From Cymbomonas tetramitiformis (lineage: Eukaryota > Chlorophyta > Pyramimonadophyceae > Pyramimonadales > Pyramimonadaceae), in assembly GCA_001247695.2 (NCBI GenBank), contig LGRX02033444.1, positions 1 to 64,000 on the forward strand: 64,000 nucleotides of DNA, given 5' to 3'. The notes below the pieces were generated by a model. It saw nothing but the letters and a program-made list of their open reading frames with translations, made no database searches and was not told the origin of the DNA. Both the position numbers and the translations under genes were made by a program. This document shows positions 41,058 to 52,529 of this stretch, one piece after another (position 1 is the stretch's first letter; every line of letters starts with the position of its first letter).

Positions 41058-43780
41058 TCATGTCCCTGCTGTGGGTTTGTTCACAGTGAATTGGCAGGTA
41101 TCGCAGAACCAGCAGCCATCAGGAATACCAGGGAGCTCAGATTTCAGGCAAAAAATATGAAATCCTTTGTCGCATATATCACGCAAAAGCATTTTCTTCC
41201 CCTGTGCTGCACTCCCACAAAGAGTGCACGTTAATCGCTGGGAGGGTTGCTGTGAACCTAAGGTTTGAAGGTTATCGATGTCTTCGGTGTCCACTGTCGT
41301 GGATGGTCCAGCACGCGAGCGAGCCGCCAGTTTTTTTTTGATCGCCACCGAAACTTTCTCTTTAGGTCCAGGCTGTCGCGAAAGCGCGTGTCTCGGCTTA
41401 GGTGGGCGTCCAACTTGAGGTTGGCGCCCAATGAGCTCGAGGTTGCGGTCCATAGGTGCCTTGAATTTATCCTTGTAAATGCCAAAAGCCAAAGAGTGCT
41501 CGCATGCCTTGGTCACACAGTATTCGTGGCAAAAGCAAGAGTAATAATGATATGGTCCAGCAGGAGTCGCAAGCTCTTGCAACACCATAAATGCGGAGTA
41601 GACTTCGTGCATGCCATCAAAAGTCGTCGCCCCACTAGGTGGTTGCTCTGGATTCTTAAGCAGGGCCACGAACTTGGTCGCGGCATTGAAGATCGCGCGC
41701 TTTTTTTCGACAGAGGTTGTGCCCTCCAAGGAACTCCAAGTTGTTTTGGAGGGCACAATGTAGAGCGCGATACCTTGGTTCGAGATTATTTTCGTGGAGT
41801 ACTCAAGTGAGTTGTTCTCGTAAATTAGTAGGGCTTCCCTCCAGATCTTGACGTGAATGTCCGCACAGTTCTGGATAGGGTTGTGAGAGTTACACACGCT
41901 ATCGCGGTGGAGGTGGTTCAAAAGTGCGGGGTGAAACTGACTCAAAGGCATGCACGTTCTTTTCGTGAGGAAGAGTTGCAACAAGAAGTGCTTTCCCTCC
42001 ACCATGTTAGTATGTGTGGGTTTGCCCGCGGGCAAGGACCCATCCCGCCACGTACCCCACTTTCCAGTCCAGTTGGTAACAAACCAAGACGTGATATATT
42101 CCTCGCCAAGTTTATCATATTTTTCCACAAGTAGACATAGGGCGGCCTTCGCGATAGGGTCTTCGTGCTCGCCGTATTGGGTCGGGTAATACATACGTCT
42201 TAGTTATCCCACGTCTCGCTTGAAAGTATCGTAGTGCTCAGCTGTGAGAAAGAAGTGTTTTCTTCATTGACCTTCCTTTGGCAGTGGGCGTAGCATACGC
42301 TTTGAAGAAGCTTAGAGCCTTCGGTCTCGATATAGCTTGCGACTTCAGTGGTGGGGGCGATGTCGTGGGCGGTGCATAGCCAGCTCACGAGTTCCGGGAA
42401 CCGCATGTTCGCGTTGTAAAAGGCGAACGCGTGGTCAAGCCCAAAGGTACGAGGGCATCAAACCGCACTGTGCAAGTGGTATATGCCTTGTAGTAGAAGG
42501 GGGGCGTTGACAATTTCACTCGCGATCGTGTCTTCGTGGCACTTGATTCCAAGGTAGCATAGGATATATTGCCGGTTTTCCGCAGTGCCGCCCGACTCCA
42601 CCGGATAGCCATTCCACAATAGCTTGTACACGTCGTCCCGTTGTAGCATGTTGAACTCTAAGAATTGCTTGAGTTTAAAGGAAGTGGTGTAGACCACCAC
42701 GAATCGTTGACGGCGGGCTCGAGCAACGTAGTCCTCGGTCAGTAACTTATAGCTCCTATAGAAGGATTCCACATTGAGCTCACGCGTATGAAACTTATTG
42801 GTTTTGAAATTCCACCCGCAGGCCCCAAGCAAGTTCTTAAGTAGGTCAAGGAAGAAAGGTGCGGAATGATTGTTTTCCACGGCGCGAATGTTATCCTCTA
42901 GTTCCTTTTCCATCGTTGCTCTCTCCACCTGCCACTTAGTAGCCTTTTCCCAATAATTAGAAAGCTCGGCGAGAAGGTCGGTGGCTTCGTGAGGAATGGG
43001 TGGAAGGGCGGTGGAGGATGGAAAACGTGAGGTGGGGACCCAGGTGTTCGCAGAAGAAGGGAACTCCCCATTGAAATATGCTAGCATCCCAACGCGGTGC
43101 TCCAAGGCGTCAGTAGTGTCCTCGCCAACGTCGTGAAGGCGAAGTAAGTTATTAGCTTGGGCTACCTCCTTGAAATCGTTGATTGTTTTGATTGCTTGCT
43201 CCGATAGTAGCTTGGTCCTATTGTTCTTGACATAGTGATGAACTTGTTTGTAAGTAATCTCGGGTAAATCCTTATTGTCATGAAGGTCCTCCCATATTTG
43301 CATAGGCGTCTTGCGTGCTTTCACACGAAGCTCGATTTCCTCCTTCACCTTGGGATGCAATCCTTTACCGTGGTAGTCGTCGTGAGAGTGTGCACCACGC
43401 ATGCAAAGTGAGAATCTTTCTATCTGATCGCTGCAAACCCTACTTGCAAACTTAAAAATCACCGGGCAGTGATGAGTAAACTTTAGCTTGCACTTGTAAG
43501 TGACCGCTGTGTCTCCATACTTTTTGGAAGTGTAAGGCTTTGTAGCTTTCACGAAACCGTTAGGGCATAATGCACGCATTTTAGCCATACACTCTTCAGC
43601 AGTCTTAACACCCACAAGTAGTTCAGTAAACGGTTCTTCGTCGTCTAACTTTTTGCGAGCTCGTTTAGACGTGGCACCTTCGCCCGGCGCTGGCAAGAAA
43701 TCATTTTCATCGTCGTCAAAACTCTCGTACGCGGAAGCTATTTTACTTGGGCTAGCCCACTCAAGAGCACCTACCTCCAT
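41058..43780 (-). pseudogene. MULE transposase (MURA type) with SWIM zinc finger and PHD-like end, decayed
   Basis: Starts at the ATG at 43780 (MEVGALEWASPSK). Order on the minus strand: an N-terminal FAR1/WRKY-GCM1-like zinc region (YKCKLKFTHHCP.., HSHDDYHGKG), a region with LLWNGYPVESGG, an in-frame TGA at 42458-42460, then the middle with FGLDHAFAFYNANM and VCYAHCQRKV, a frame change near 42205, then WRDGSLPAGKPTHTNMVEGKH (the usual catalytic Glu context), a SWIM motif C-x-C-xn-C-x-H (CFCHEYC..ACEH) and a C-terminal Cys-rich PHD-like finger (CTLCG..CDKGFHIFC..CWFCDTC). MURA cuts and joins the element at its inverted repeats. One stop and one frameshift make this copy inactive, but the order of domains is complete. 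A PHD-like finger fused to a MULE transposase is uncommon. Confidence 0.75.
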
Positions 43781-43923
43781 GATGGTGTCTCCTAGTGAAG
43801 TGAGATACTGTAGGAAATAATGTTCCAAAGGGAGCGAAAGGAAAACCTAAAGAAACCTAACACATGACTGACCTACCACGTGCGTAGTGTCATTATCTAT
43901 TTTAGCCCGCGTGTCATATCAAA

Positions 43924-43992
43924 TTAATCTAAACCAACCCCACTGAACACTTAATCCAGCAGATGTCAAAAACTTGATCTAAGATAAACCCC
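43924..43992. repeat. Right terminal inverted repeat of the MULE
   Basis: Inverted match to 32549-32620, ending ATAAACCCC. The next bases, GAGCC, also follow the corresponding end of the derivative at 45798. Confidence 0.85.
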
Positions 43993-44004
43993 GAGCCGAC
44001 AAAT

Positions 44005-45798
44005 GGTTTTTTTATTATTTTTAAGTTTGTGACATCTACTGGATTAAGTTTTGTCTAGGGTAGATTTAGATTAAGTTCATGTGACACGATCGAGTGACAC
44101 TCGCCAGTCGCGCCCGCTTTTTTACCGACATAATGCCAAGCACTTCCACAACATTTCAAAACGTATTAGTATCAAAACATTTCACCTTTTTATTTCTTTA
44201 GCTATCATTTGACCCCATCCGCAACCGCATTGCTTCGTTTGCAGTCGCGACTGCAAGCTAAGTTGATGCGGTTTAAGATGTTTTAAGATCGACCCTCATG
44301 GGATGAAAAGCATGGCACTCGAGGGGTTTTCGTGCGTTTCAGCGCACGAAACTTGGCACTGATATTATTGATAGTAATATCAGTTGACCCTCTTAAGCGC
44401 AAGCACATTCATTAAGTACAATCCAAACGAGCGCATCTTAACATCGAGCTTTTTGGGTTTGGGGTTTGATGTACCCAAACCCAAAGATGCCAAACAGTCA
44501 AGGCCTTCCCGTGCGTTCTAGCACGCGAAACTTGGCACAAACATTTCTGACATGTATACCTTCAAGTCATCGAACGCACAGCATCTGAAACAACTTGTGC
44601 CTAAAACGGCAGATTTATTTCTTTGGCAGATATATTGAGCTTGGGTTCGTTTCCCAAACCCAAGAAATCTACCTTAGAAATAAATTGCGCGTTTCGCTCA
44701 CAAGTAACTTAAAGCCTTGAGCTTCGGGAAACTCAAAGATATATATCTTGGCAGTTTTTATGCCAAGTATCGTGCTCTAGAACGCACGGGAAGCCTTCGG
44801 CTGTTTGGCATCTTTGAATTTGGGTACATCAAAACACAAACCCAAAAAGCTCGATGCTAAGATGCGCTCGTTTTGAGTATACTTAACGAATGTGTTTGCG
44901 CTTAAGAGGGTCAACTGATATTACTATCAATAATATCAGTTCCAAGTTTCGTGCGCTGAAACGCACGAAAACCCCTCGACTGCCGAGCTTTTCATCCCAT
45001 GGGGGTCGACCCCATCTTAAACCGCATCAACTTAGCTTGCAGTCGCGACTGCAAACGAAGCGATGCGGTTGCGGATGGGGTCGTTCAAGAGCTCAAATAA
45101 AAGTTATTCGTCTTGTGAATACATATATGTTGGTTACGAACGTTGAAAACAATTGTACTTCATGTAATGTGATTGAAATCACAAGGGGGTGTGCGTGGAG
45201 TAGCGCAACAAAGTTGGGGCGGGCAAGCGATAACTTGCATTTCCGTACTTAATAACTTACAAACGCAATATTTTACGTTCCGCTACTGTCCCATTTTACA
45301 CCTGTGTGGCAGCTGTAAAATGGGGCAATAGGTCTTCCGCTGTCGCGACATGTCGCTCGGCTGTCGCTGTCGGGTTGCGCATCCGTCATGGCTACCGTTC
45401 GGTGATGATATTTATTGACGTGGGCACATCGTGACGTAAGATTCTGCCTAAAGATTGATTTGAACTGTTAGATGGAGCTGCGAAAATCTGGGTGTTAATT
45501 TCGGGACTTCGATTGTGTCCACAGTGGAGGGTGTGTCACGATGGTTGCAAAGCCGCGCCGCACCGTAGAAATATTGTGAAGTGAAATATGTTCAGCAAGA
45601 AACGCTTTTAAAACCTAACACATGAGTCGATGAGTGACCTACAACGTGTCTAGTGCCATTCGTTATTAATGAGTAACCTGTGTCACAGGAATTTAATCTA
45701 ATAGTCACTCGATCGTGTCACATGAACCGTTAATCTAAATCTACCCCAGACAAAACTTATTCCATTTGATGTCAAAAACTTAATCTAAAATAAACCCC
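44005..45798. mobile_element. Non-autonomous MULE derivative built around a large palindrome
   Basis: Left end 44005-44110 and right end about 45695-45798 are inverted copies (GTTTTGTCTRGGGTAGATTT and GATCGAGTGAC are shared). About 100 bp inside the left end matches 32650-32740 of the large MULE, and the region inside the right end (AACCTAACACATGA and onward) matches 43850-43915. The coding part is replaced by the palindrome at 44211-45082. No target duplication seen. Confidence 0.75.
44211..45082. repeat. 872-bp palindrome inside the MULE derivative
   Basis: GACCCCATCCGCAACCGCAT at 44211 returns inverted as GATGCGGTTGCGGATGGGGTC ending at 45082. The arms keep matching through GTCGCGAC, CGTGCGTTTCAGCGCACGAA, ATATTATTGATAGTAATATC, GGGTTTGGGGTTTGATGTAC and further, with the centre near 44650. 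The arms contain smaller palindromes such as GCAGTCGCGACTGC. Confidence 0.85.
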
Positions 45799-47060
45799 GA
45801 GCCTCTTGAGCCTCTTGACATGAGGCGTTTTCGGTTTGGGGTTTGATTTGCCCAAACCCAAAACTGCTTTGCATGCAGAATTGGAGTTGTCGTGCCTTCC
45901 AACTCACGAAACGTGGCCGCAGATATATTCATAACAGTATTATGAATATATCCTGGAAGTTGCAGGGCCTGCCGTCAAGCATGCTTCAAACAGTCGCATC
46001 TTGACAAGAGACATGTTATGATGATTTACGAAGTGTCACTTCGTATGTTATATTCGAAATTCTCACATATCGTAAAATAACAATATTTGTTTACTATCTT
46101 CTAAGTGCTCTTTTTGGGCAATACCCATGGTGCGTGCACAAAGATGAAATGTTCAGCTGTTACATGACCAAGGCATGAGTGAATAAACGCGTCAAGCACC
46201 TAGGCCTACGAGTAAGCGACCCGGTGATACCGTATTTTTTAGACATAAGCACGGATACCACGTTAAATGTACGTTGTTAGAAAACACCAAGTACGTACTC
46301 GAAGGGGTGCCGTGTGGAAACCCCACGTATTCTGTGTGTCCACCCCACGCGTGTGTATTTTGTGTGTCCGCCCCACACGTGGGGTATAATACAATCATTG
46401 TATGATATAAAATCGGTTCCTATCCGAGCGAAGATGATGCACGACCTGTGCACGATGAATGCCGCAGGAGCGAGCAAATCGCCTAGCGCCGTCCGTTTTC
46501 CGATCCGGCGGACGCAGTGTGCTAGGACAACATACTGTGTCATGCGCGGATGACTCAACAGTGTCATACATGCTAGCAGTGCCATACAGTACGCGCCTTA
46601 CGATATTAGCGCCCGAGACCCCTGTTGAGGAAGAGACCCCCCTTAGTGGGAGTACACGGTACTAGTGTACGGTGTAATAAGGTGTCATAGTGAAGCACTG
46701 ACACCTCATACTGCATGATACTGTAGTAGAAGCATCTGATAGGTTAATGTGACTTGGGCATGCTGACTAGGATTAACTCAGGGAGTTGAGTGAATAAGTA
46801 ATGGCCAAGGCCAAAGAAACACTTGAGTTTTCCAAGAGTAATTACAGCCGACATGGCAAAAGATGTAATCCTAATTCTTATATGCAAGTAATATGCTGTA
46901 AGTCTAGACATAGCAGTCCTATGTCTAAAGAGCTGACCTAGCAGTACCTAGACAGTTAGTTGGTCATTATATGCAGTCCATATATGACCCCCACCAGTAG
47001 TTACAGTGCCTTGTGAGGAGCAGTCCTCCCACAAAATGGTATCAGTGTGCTACGCACCAC
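45799..47060. other. Repeat-derived DNA without a gene
   Basis: The start (about 45830-45990) repeats the GGTTTGGGGTTTGAT.TGCCCAAACCC hairpin theme of the palindrome. From 46623 (TGTTGAGGAAG) to 47033 (CTCCCACA) the ends look like a retrotransposon LTR, and TGGTATCAG at 47039, the usual complement of the initiator tRNA-Met 3' end, follows; no second LTR or gag is visible. GTGTGTCCACCCCACGCGTG and a variant lie in tandem at 46335-46385. Confidence 0.4.
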
Positions 47061-48260
47061 CACCACCGCCGCTTCCACAGATTTCTTTTACTTTTATGAC
47101 CTGTCCAACGATTTTACACCGTGACTTCACGTAATCGTGGGGGTTCACGTAGCATCCGAGGCGGGAGATCAGGAGGTCGCATCGTGGTGTTCAAGCCCTA
47201 CGAGGGGGCCTGCGAGGCATATCGAATGGGCATCACGAGTGCCCGCGCCCGTCCCTTGGATCCGAAAGAAAGCGTCCAGGCGTGGACCGCTTTTCTTTTG
47301 GGGGGGGGGAGAGAGAGCGCGCCGCGGGTGGCCCCCTGTGACCCCCGCGAGCGCGCCGAGCGCACCGCCACGAGGCAGCCGGATAGATGGCCGCTGTCTC
47401 AGGCCGCGTGACGCGCAGCTGCCCCACCAGGCACGCCATACTCATGGTGCCTAGGGTGGCGCGCGGCGTGTGCACGGCGACCGGGCGCCATCGAGGCTCT
47501 TCGGAGAGGAGATGAGCGGGCCTGGGAGCGTCACACACCGCACACGCGTGCCCGGCGACGAGCGCGGAGCGCAGCACCCACGTGAGGGTCGCTGCTGAGG
47601 CCTGTGTGGCCGACGCTCCGGGCGAGATGGCGCCCAGCGATGGGACGCTTCGCCACACGCAGACAAGGGGCGCCGCCCTTGTGCTCGTGTCGCTACAGGG
47701 TGAGCACGAGAGGTGCTCGCCCGCGCCCTTCCCCGCGGCGCCATGAGAAAGCGTCCAGGCGTGGACCGCTTTTCTTTTGGGGGGGAAGAGAGCGCGCCGC
47801 GGGTGGCACACGATGACCACCGCGCGCGCGCCGAGCGCACCGCCACGAGGCAGCCGGATAGATGGCCGCTGTCTCGGGCCGCGTGACGCGCAGCTGCCCC
47901 ACCAGGCACGCCATACGCATGGTGCCTAGGGGTGGCGCGCAGCGTGTGCACGGCGACCGGGCGCCATCGAGGCTCTTCGGAGAGGAGATGAGCGGGCCTG
48001 GGAGCGTCACACCGCACACGCGTGCCCCGGCGACGAGCGCGGAGCGCAGCACCCGCGTGAGGGTCGCTGCTGAGGCCTGTGTGGCCGACGCTCCGGGCGA
48101 GATGGCGCCCACCGATGGGACGCTTCGCCACACGCAGACAAGGGGCGCCGCCCTTGTGCTCGTGTCGCTACAGGGTGAGCACGAGAGGTGCTCGCCCGCG
48201 CCCTTCCCCACGGCGCCAGGAGAAAGCGTCCAGGCGTGGACCGCTTTTCTTTTGAAATGC
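47061..48260. repeat. GC-rich tandem duplication, unit about 476 bp
   Basis: AAAGCGTCCAGGCGTGGACC followed by GCTTTTCTTTT stands at about 47270, 47750 and 48226. The blocks between are near-identical, with a few small insertions and deletions. The long minus-strand frames across it are GC-rich repeat frames without domains. The boundary motif is a hairpin (AAAGCGTCCA..TGGACCGCTTT) similar in design to the palindromes at 530-980. Confidence 0.9.
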
Positions 48261-49591
48261 GACACCCAAATGGCGAATACGGCGGAACACTGGCCTGTCG
48301 CCTCTCCAATTGTTTTCCTCATATGTCCATAACTTGCGCTTGACTTGTGCATTCGTGACATACTTTGGTATCGATATATGCGGGGCTTCAACACGGACGT
48401 GTGGTAGTGTGGAGCCACCGGGGCATACTTAGGATGTCAGGAAACTATTCAATATTACGATATGTCCCACAACACGTTTTCGGTGTTTTTACGATTTGTG
48501 CCTCAATAGTCAGGGAGGATTCTTTTATAAAGGGATACCCAAATTTTGGGGCCATTTTTTAAAAACGTATTGAGTTGTCATAGAACAGCACACCTTAGGA
48601 CCTGGATAACATTATGCTCGGAATTCTTTGTTTTGGAATCGTTGTTGCAGCAAGTTCTGTCCCCTTTTTGCACGCACCGTACACAAAGAAAATTATTTTG
48701 CGAATCGTATTATTGCTACATTCTTCCGTTTCAGTGTCTTGACAATGTAGCTATCTGTCACCCCAGATACTCTAACAGGTTGGGCACCCTCTTATTCTTA
48801 TTTTCAAGCGCGAAGCTATCGTATGTTTATCAAAAGTAGTTGGTGATATATACGAACATCTGCCGAGCACGAATAGTCCCATCTTGCGTGATAGAAATCC
48901 AATCATAGAAATGTAAAAGGCAATTGATGATACCAGAGTGGTCATAGGTCTCAACATAAGGGGCAGAAGGGTGTGTGAAAGAAGAGACGTGAGCTTGTTC
49001 TCTAGACAGCGCGAGAAGGAAGCGTTCACGCGAGTTTTCAGGTGGAAACTAGGCTCCCGGCAGAGGATGAGGTAAAGCGTTCACGGCCGAAACTAGGTGG
49101 CTCCGGCACAGTCCATTACAGCTGCACGGCGGACAGTCTACCAGGTCTAGTCGAACAACAAGGGAGTTCGGCGCAATGCATCCTACCGTTGAAACCTTCC
49201 TATTGCATAGGGCAGCTTTGCGTACTTCTGCCCTTCGGGTTCGAGCGTTGTGCACAAGCAGTGGTGGAGTTCCTATGCTTCCTCAATGTTACTGCCAAGG
49301 GGCATTCTTCACCCAGGGTAGACTCCCACCGCGTTCAAAATGGTCAGTCCATTCAAGCTGACAGCAACAGAGTATATTCTATCTGCACTTGCTAGCGGCA
49401 ATGCCCACACCTGGCACTACTCTTGTACCGTGTACACCCCATGAGTACTGCAATCTCGGAGTTAGTCCAGACTGTCGCACTTACAGACAGCACAAAGCAC
49501 GTCAGACGATGCATCTGAGTAGTCAGAAAAGCATACAAACTCTGGATTAGATACGCGCCCTTCTGTGGGAGCTTATGGAACAAGACAGTCT
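48261..49591. other. Gap upstream of the START gene (its 3' side)
   Basis: No supported gene. Frames are short and no domain is seen. Base composition returns to about 45 percent GC after the tandem duplication. Confidence 0.4.
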
Positions 49592-50476
49592 TCAGTCAAT
49601 ACTACATCTAGATATTTCATTCACATCGAGAGGATGGCTAAAAATTGGGGCTTCCCCTATGTCAAATCCTCTGGCTAAGAGTGCAGGTATTAGGTCTTCG
49701 AAGAAGGTGCAAAAGATGCCTCCCATCAACTTGTTCGTCAAGCTGGGCGAAAACCAGCCCTTAAGGTCACTATGCACCGAATAATGTACCCTGGTGCGGT
49801 CTCTTCCAACTCGGTCTCCGAGGTTCTCAAAGTACCAGCCGCAGCCGAACTCGTTATGACCGCGCACCACACCTGAAGTGACAGGAAAGAGTTTTCCCCT
49901 TTGGGAGTGACTTAAGCTGCCTCCTGCGGATATAATGGAACCGTTGCAAAGTGTCCTTAGGATTGTGGCATCCACGAAATCTCGTCCGGTTACAGGGCCA
50001 AACTGCTTCGTAGTGCACCTAAGGATAGCGCACTTATTTGTGACTTGATACTTTTCTTTCCATTCTTGTGTGCTCGGAGGGTCTCCTGATGGCATCACAA
50101 GCCCAGAGAGCGCACGATCACTTCTAATCATCCTTTCGAGTTCGTCCCCTTCAGCGACTACAACTTCTTCAAGTTCGGAAAGACTTGTGTCCCAAGTCTT
50201 ACGGTGAGTCGTGTCCGAAATAAATTCGACAAGCTGCTTTGGGGTAATGTTTGGAAGCTCTACCGTTGCCTTGAACCTACGACTGGGAGATCCTTTGACC
50301 TTTTTGGAGTAGCACGTGATCGGGACATCAGCATGACCGCAGTTCAGAGTTTTCGCGTACTCATGCTTATCGAACGAGAGACCTCCCGCGCCACAAGCTT
50401 CGTACAAGGACCTTTCGCTCTTAGAGGCAACGAGGAAGATATCTTTCTCGTTGCCGCAAAAGCCACCACCACCCAT
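49592..50476 (-). CDS. START domain lipid-binding protein
   Basis: The product is 294 residues in one exon, ATG at 50476 (MGGGGFCG). The START fold fills about residues 60-280: a basic strand (GSPSRRFKATVEL), the HRKTWDTSLSELEEV block, the GPVTGRDFVDATILR block, then GCGWYFENLGD and RVHYSVHSDLKGWFSPSLTN, with the C-terminal helix region LMGGIFCTFFEDLIPALL. START domains bind a lipid such as a phospholipid or sterol in a deep pocket, and the C-terminal helix acts as the lid. There is no clear signal peptide or membrane helix, so a soluble or peripheral protein is expected. The ligand cannot be told from sequence. The frame is unbroken, with no mobile element inside. An upstream non-coding or short coding exon cannot be excluded. 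Confidence 0.85.
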   Translation of the reverse strand: MGGGGFCGNEKDIFLVASKSERSLYEACGAGGLSFDKHEYAKTLNCGHADVPITCYSKKVKGSPSRRFKATVELPNITPKQLVEFISDTTHRKTWDTSLSELEEVVVAEGDELERMIRSDRALSGLVMPSGDPPSTQEWKEKYQVTNKCAILRCTTKQFGPVTGRDFVDATILRTLCNGSIISAGGSLSHSQRGKLFPVTSGVVRGHNEFGCGWYFENLGDRVGRDRTRVHYSVHSDLKGWFSPSLTNKLMGGIFCTFFEDLIPALLARGFDIGEAPIFSHPLDVNEISRCSID

Positions 50477-51539
50477 TCTCTCTCTATCAAGTGGACCTGT
50501 CAGACGACTTCCCGTTCTTGACCAAACTCAACGTTACAACGGAGAGAGAGATTGAAGGAAATGGCATCTGACAAGTGGAAGAGTTACGTGGCATGGAAGC
50601 TTCAGCCTGTCAGCGACCGCAAGGTCAAATCTCGACCCTGCCTCTGACTCAGATGTTCATGTGCGATACATTTGATTGCGATACGTGTCATACTGTCGAT
50701 GACCGCTGTTAAAACCGAGTGTCAGTATCGAGTATGACAAACTCCAGACCAGAGGTGCGTAGCGAGGTAGGACACTCCGATCGCGCTCGATATCGAATGC
50801 CTCGCGCAGATTACCCCATCAGACACAAGAACCCTGTAGGACTAAAATTGCTGTAGGACTGTCGAACCGTTTTGCTTCAGGGAACTTGGGTTATAGGGGA
50901 CGGGTGCAGTTGAACAATCGCATAAGTATTACTTAATGGTTCGGAATACCATATTGATACACGAAGTATGCAACATAACGTTCTGACGATATCACTCACT
51001 CGGCGAGAAGCAAATCCTTGCATCGATTGCCATCGAAGCGGGTTGGACCCTGGGTTGCCTTAAAGCTTAAACCCGTAACCGGTTATAACCTGGGGGGTCC
51101 GATTTTAGGTTATAACCTTCACTTAGGATATTCCCCCATACTTAATCGCCCCATATTTAAGGCCCGCATGTGTCACCCGATCGAAGAGAGTTGTATGAGA
51201 CATCATGTCGCTGAGACAACATATCCGAGAACAACAAACGCTATACACTTCTCACTTGGAAGGGGAGAATATACCATCAACAGTGTCACAAACGAACGAA
51301 AGCGGAAATATCAAACGCTCGAACCATCGTGGCTGCGGCCGCCGAGCAAGCGTCTCCATAACAGGTTGGGTGTGTGTTTTTTGTCAAAGTATGCACACTC
51401 GATGGTACTACGGTTGAACCCGCTGGAAAGCCAGGTCAAGCGTAAGATACTGTTCATTGTCTATTTTGTGGCGACAAGTTCTCCGCAGCGCAACTAACGC
51501 GCATTCTCTCACACGTCGGTCAGCGATCGGGCAACCATT
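50477..51539. other. Upstream region of the START gene and flank of an old LTR
   Basis: The promoter should lie just above 50476 (a CTCTCTCTATC stretch is present). Farther on, GGTTATAACC is repeated near 51080 and 51107. No coding region supported. Confidence 0.4.
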
Positions 51540-51696
51540 TGTGATAAACTGGTAATAATGTTGGATTCAGTGACCCGTAGGTCATAACTTGCCCTGTCTC
51601 CCGTTAGTTGTACCACTACTCGTACAGTACTAGGTGACAGATACCTAGGTCACAGACCGCTTTATATTCGTTTATCATTATAATCAGTTTACACTT

Positions 51697-51952
51697 CAAG
51701 GTAAGGTTTGCGCGGAGTAAAAAAATGCAAAAACTTTTCAAAATCTAGATTTTGAGATACGAGCGATTTAAGTTTCGGTATGGTTAAGTATGGGGGGTGA
51801 CCGAGCGGTATCGACCATAACTTTTCATTAACGTGATCAATTTGATACCTGTAGTGCGCAATATGAACAGGGTGCTCTGGGCAACCTATTTATCAAATAA
51901 AAGATTTTTGAAAAGTTTTTGCATTTTTGGACTCCGCGCAAACCTTACCTTG
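51697..51952. mobile_element. MITE of 256 bp inside the old LTR
   Basis: Inverted ends CAAGGTAAGGTTTGCGCGGA and complement, with further pairing through ATGCAAAAACTTTTCAAAA to about 50 bp. ACTT is duplicated at 51693-51696 and 51953-51956. No coding capacity. The superfamily is not clear from a 4-bp ACTT duplication. Confidence 0.85.
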
Positions 51953-52286
51953 ACTTGTAAGAGAACTATTCATTGACCACCCGATATATTGCGGAACAAT
52001 ATATCTCACAGGTTATGGGGTATCACCCCGCTTTTCTCACTGCTGACTTTGCCATGATTGGCTAAGCTTTTCCACTTGGCGGGGCGTTGGGGCCTCGCGA
52101 GATGTTGAATTGGCCATCTTAGAGCTCGCGGTTTGCTCTATGTTACGGTGAGATTTTGGATTGGGGACTTTCGGCCTCTTCTTCGAGTGTCCGCGTTGGA
52201 TTTTGTTTTCGACTGGGATTGATCACCCTTGTCAACACGTCCTTGGCCGTCGCGTATTCGACTTAATTGGTTTCGTTCGACCCCCT

Positions 52287-52529
52287 TGCTGGACTTCGGG
52301 TTTAGGCTTAGTTATTATGGGCTCTGACTAGCCCCTAGCCTGACCCTGCTTCCGTCTCGTGTCCGTGACATCCTAGCACTGTACTGTACAGTAGTACAGT
52401 ACAGTAGTACAGTCATCGTTTCACTGTCTGGGTTTCCGAGAGCATAAAGCTTCGGCCAGACACAAGTTAGTGGATGATCAGTTTGTCTCCTAGCAAGCTT
52501 AGCCGGACAGCGTATCTGTCTTCCTCGCA
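52287..52529 (+). repeat. Left LTR of the 52-kb gag element
   Basis: 243 bp, TGCTGGACTT start, CCTCGCA end. Confidence 0.95.

Larger units (their letters stand above)
32549..43992. mobile_element. Large Mutator-like element (MULE) with accessory genes, decayed
   Basis: Terminal inverted repeats of about 68 bp: 32549-32620 and 43924-43992 both read, from the outside, GGTTTAT.TTAGAT, then GACATCTGCTGGATTAAGTG, TTCAG, GGGGTTGGTTTAGATTAA. The minus-strand transposase pseudogene lies next to the right end. A plus-strand gene starts 230 bp inside the left end. A dioxygenase-like pseudogene and a Q-rich pseudogene lie between, both on the minus strand, and three MITEs lie inside. The subterminal 200 bp at both ends recur in the deletion derivative next door. 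No 9-bp target duplication is visible, so one flank has probably been lost by rearrangement. Confidence 0.75.

Noticed and set aside
42458..42460. Possible reassignment of TGA, because two MULE genes have in-frame TGA codons
   Set aside because: The same genes also carry frameshifts, a third has TAG, and the intact genes here end normally, so decay explains it.
32540..44001. A 9-bp target duplication for the MULE
   Set aside because: The flanks GGAGGGGGG and GAGCCGACA do not match; the right flank is probably rearranged by the neighbouring derivative.
47233..48418. Long minus-strand frames of 195 to 241 codons
   Set aside because: They run through the GC-rich tandem duplication and repeat themselves every 476 bp; no domain.
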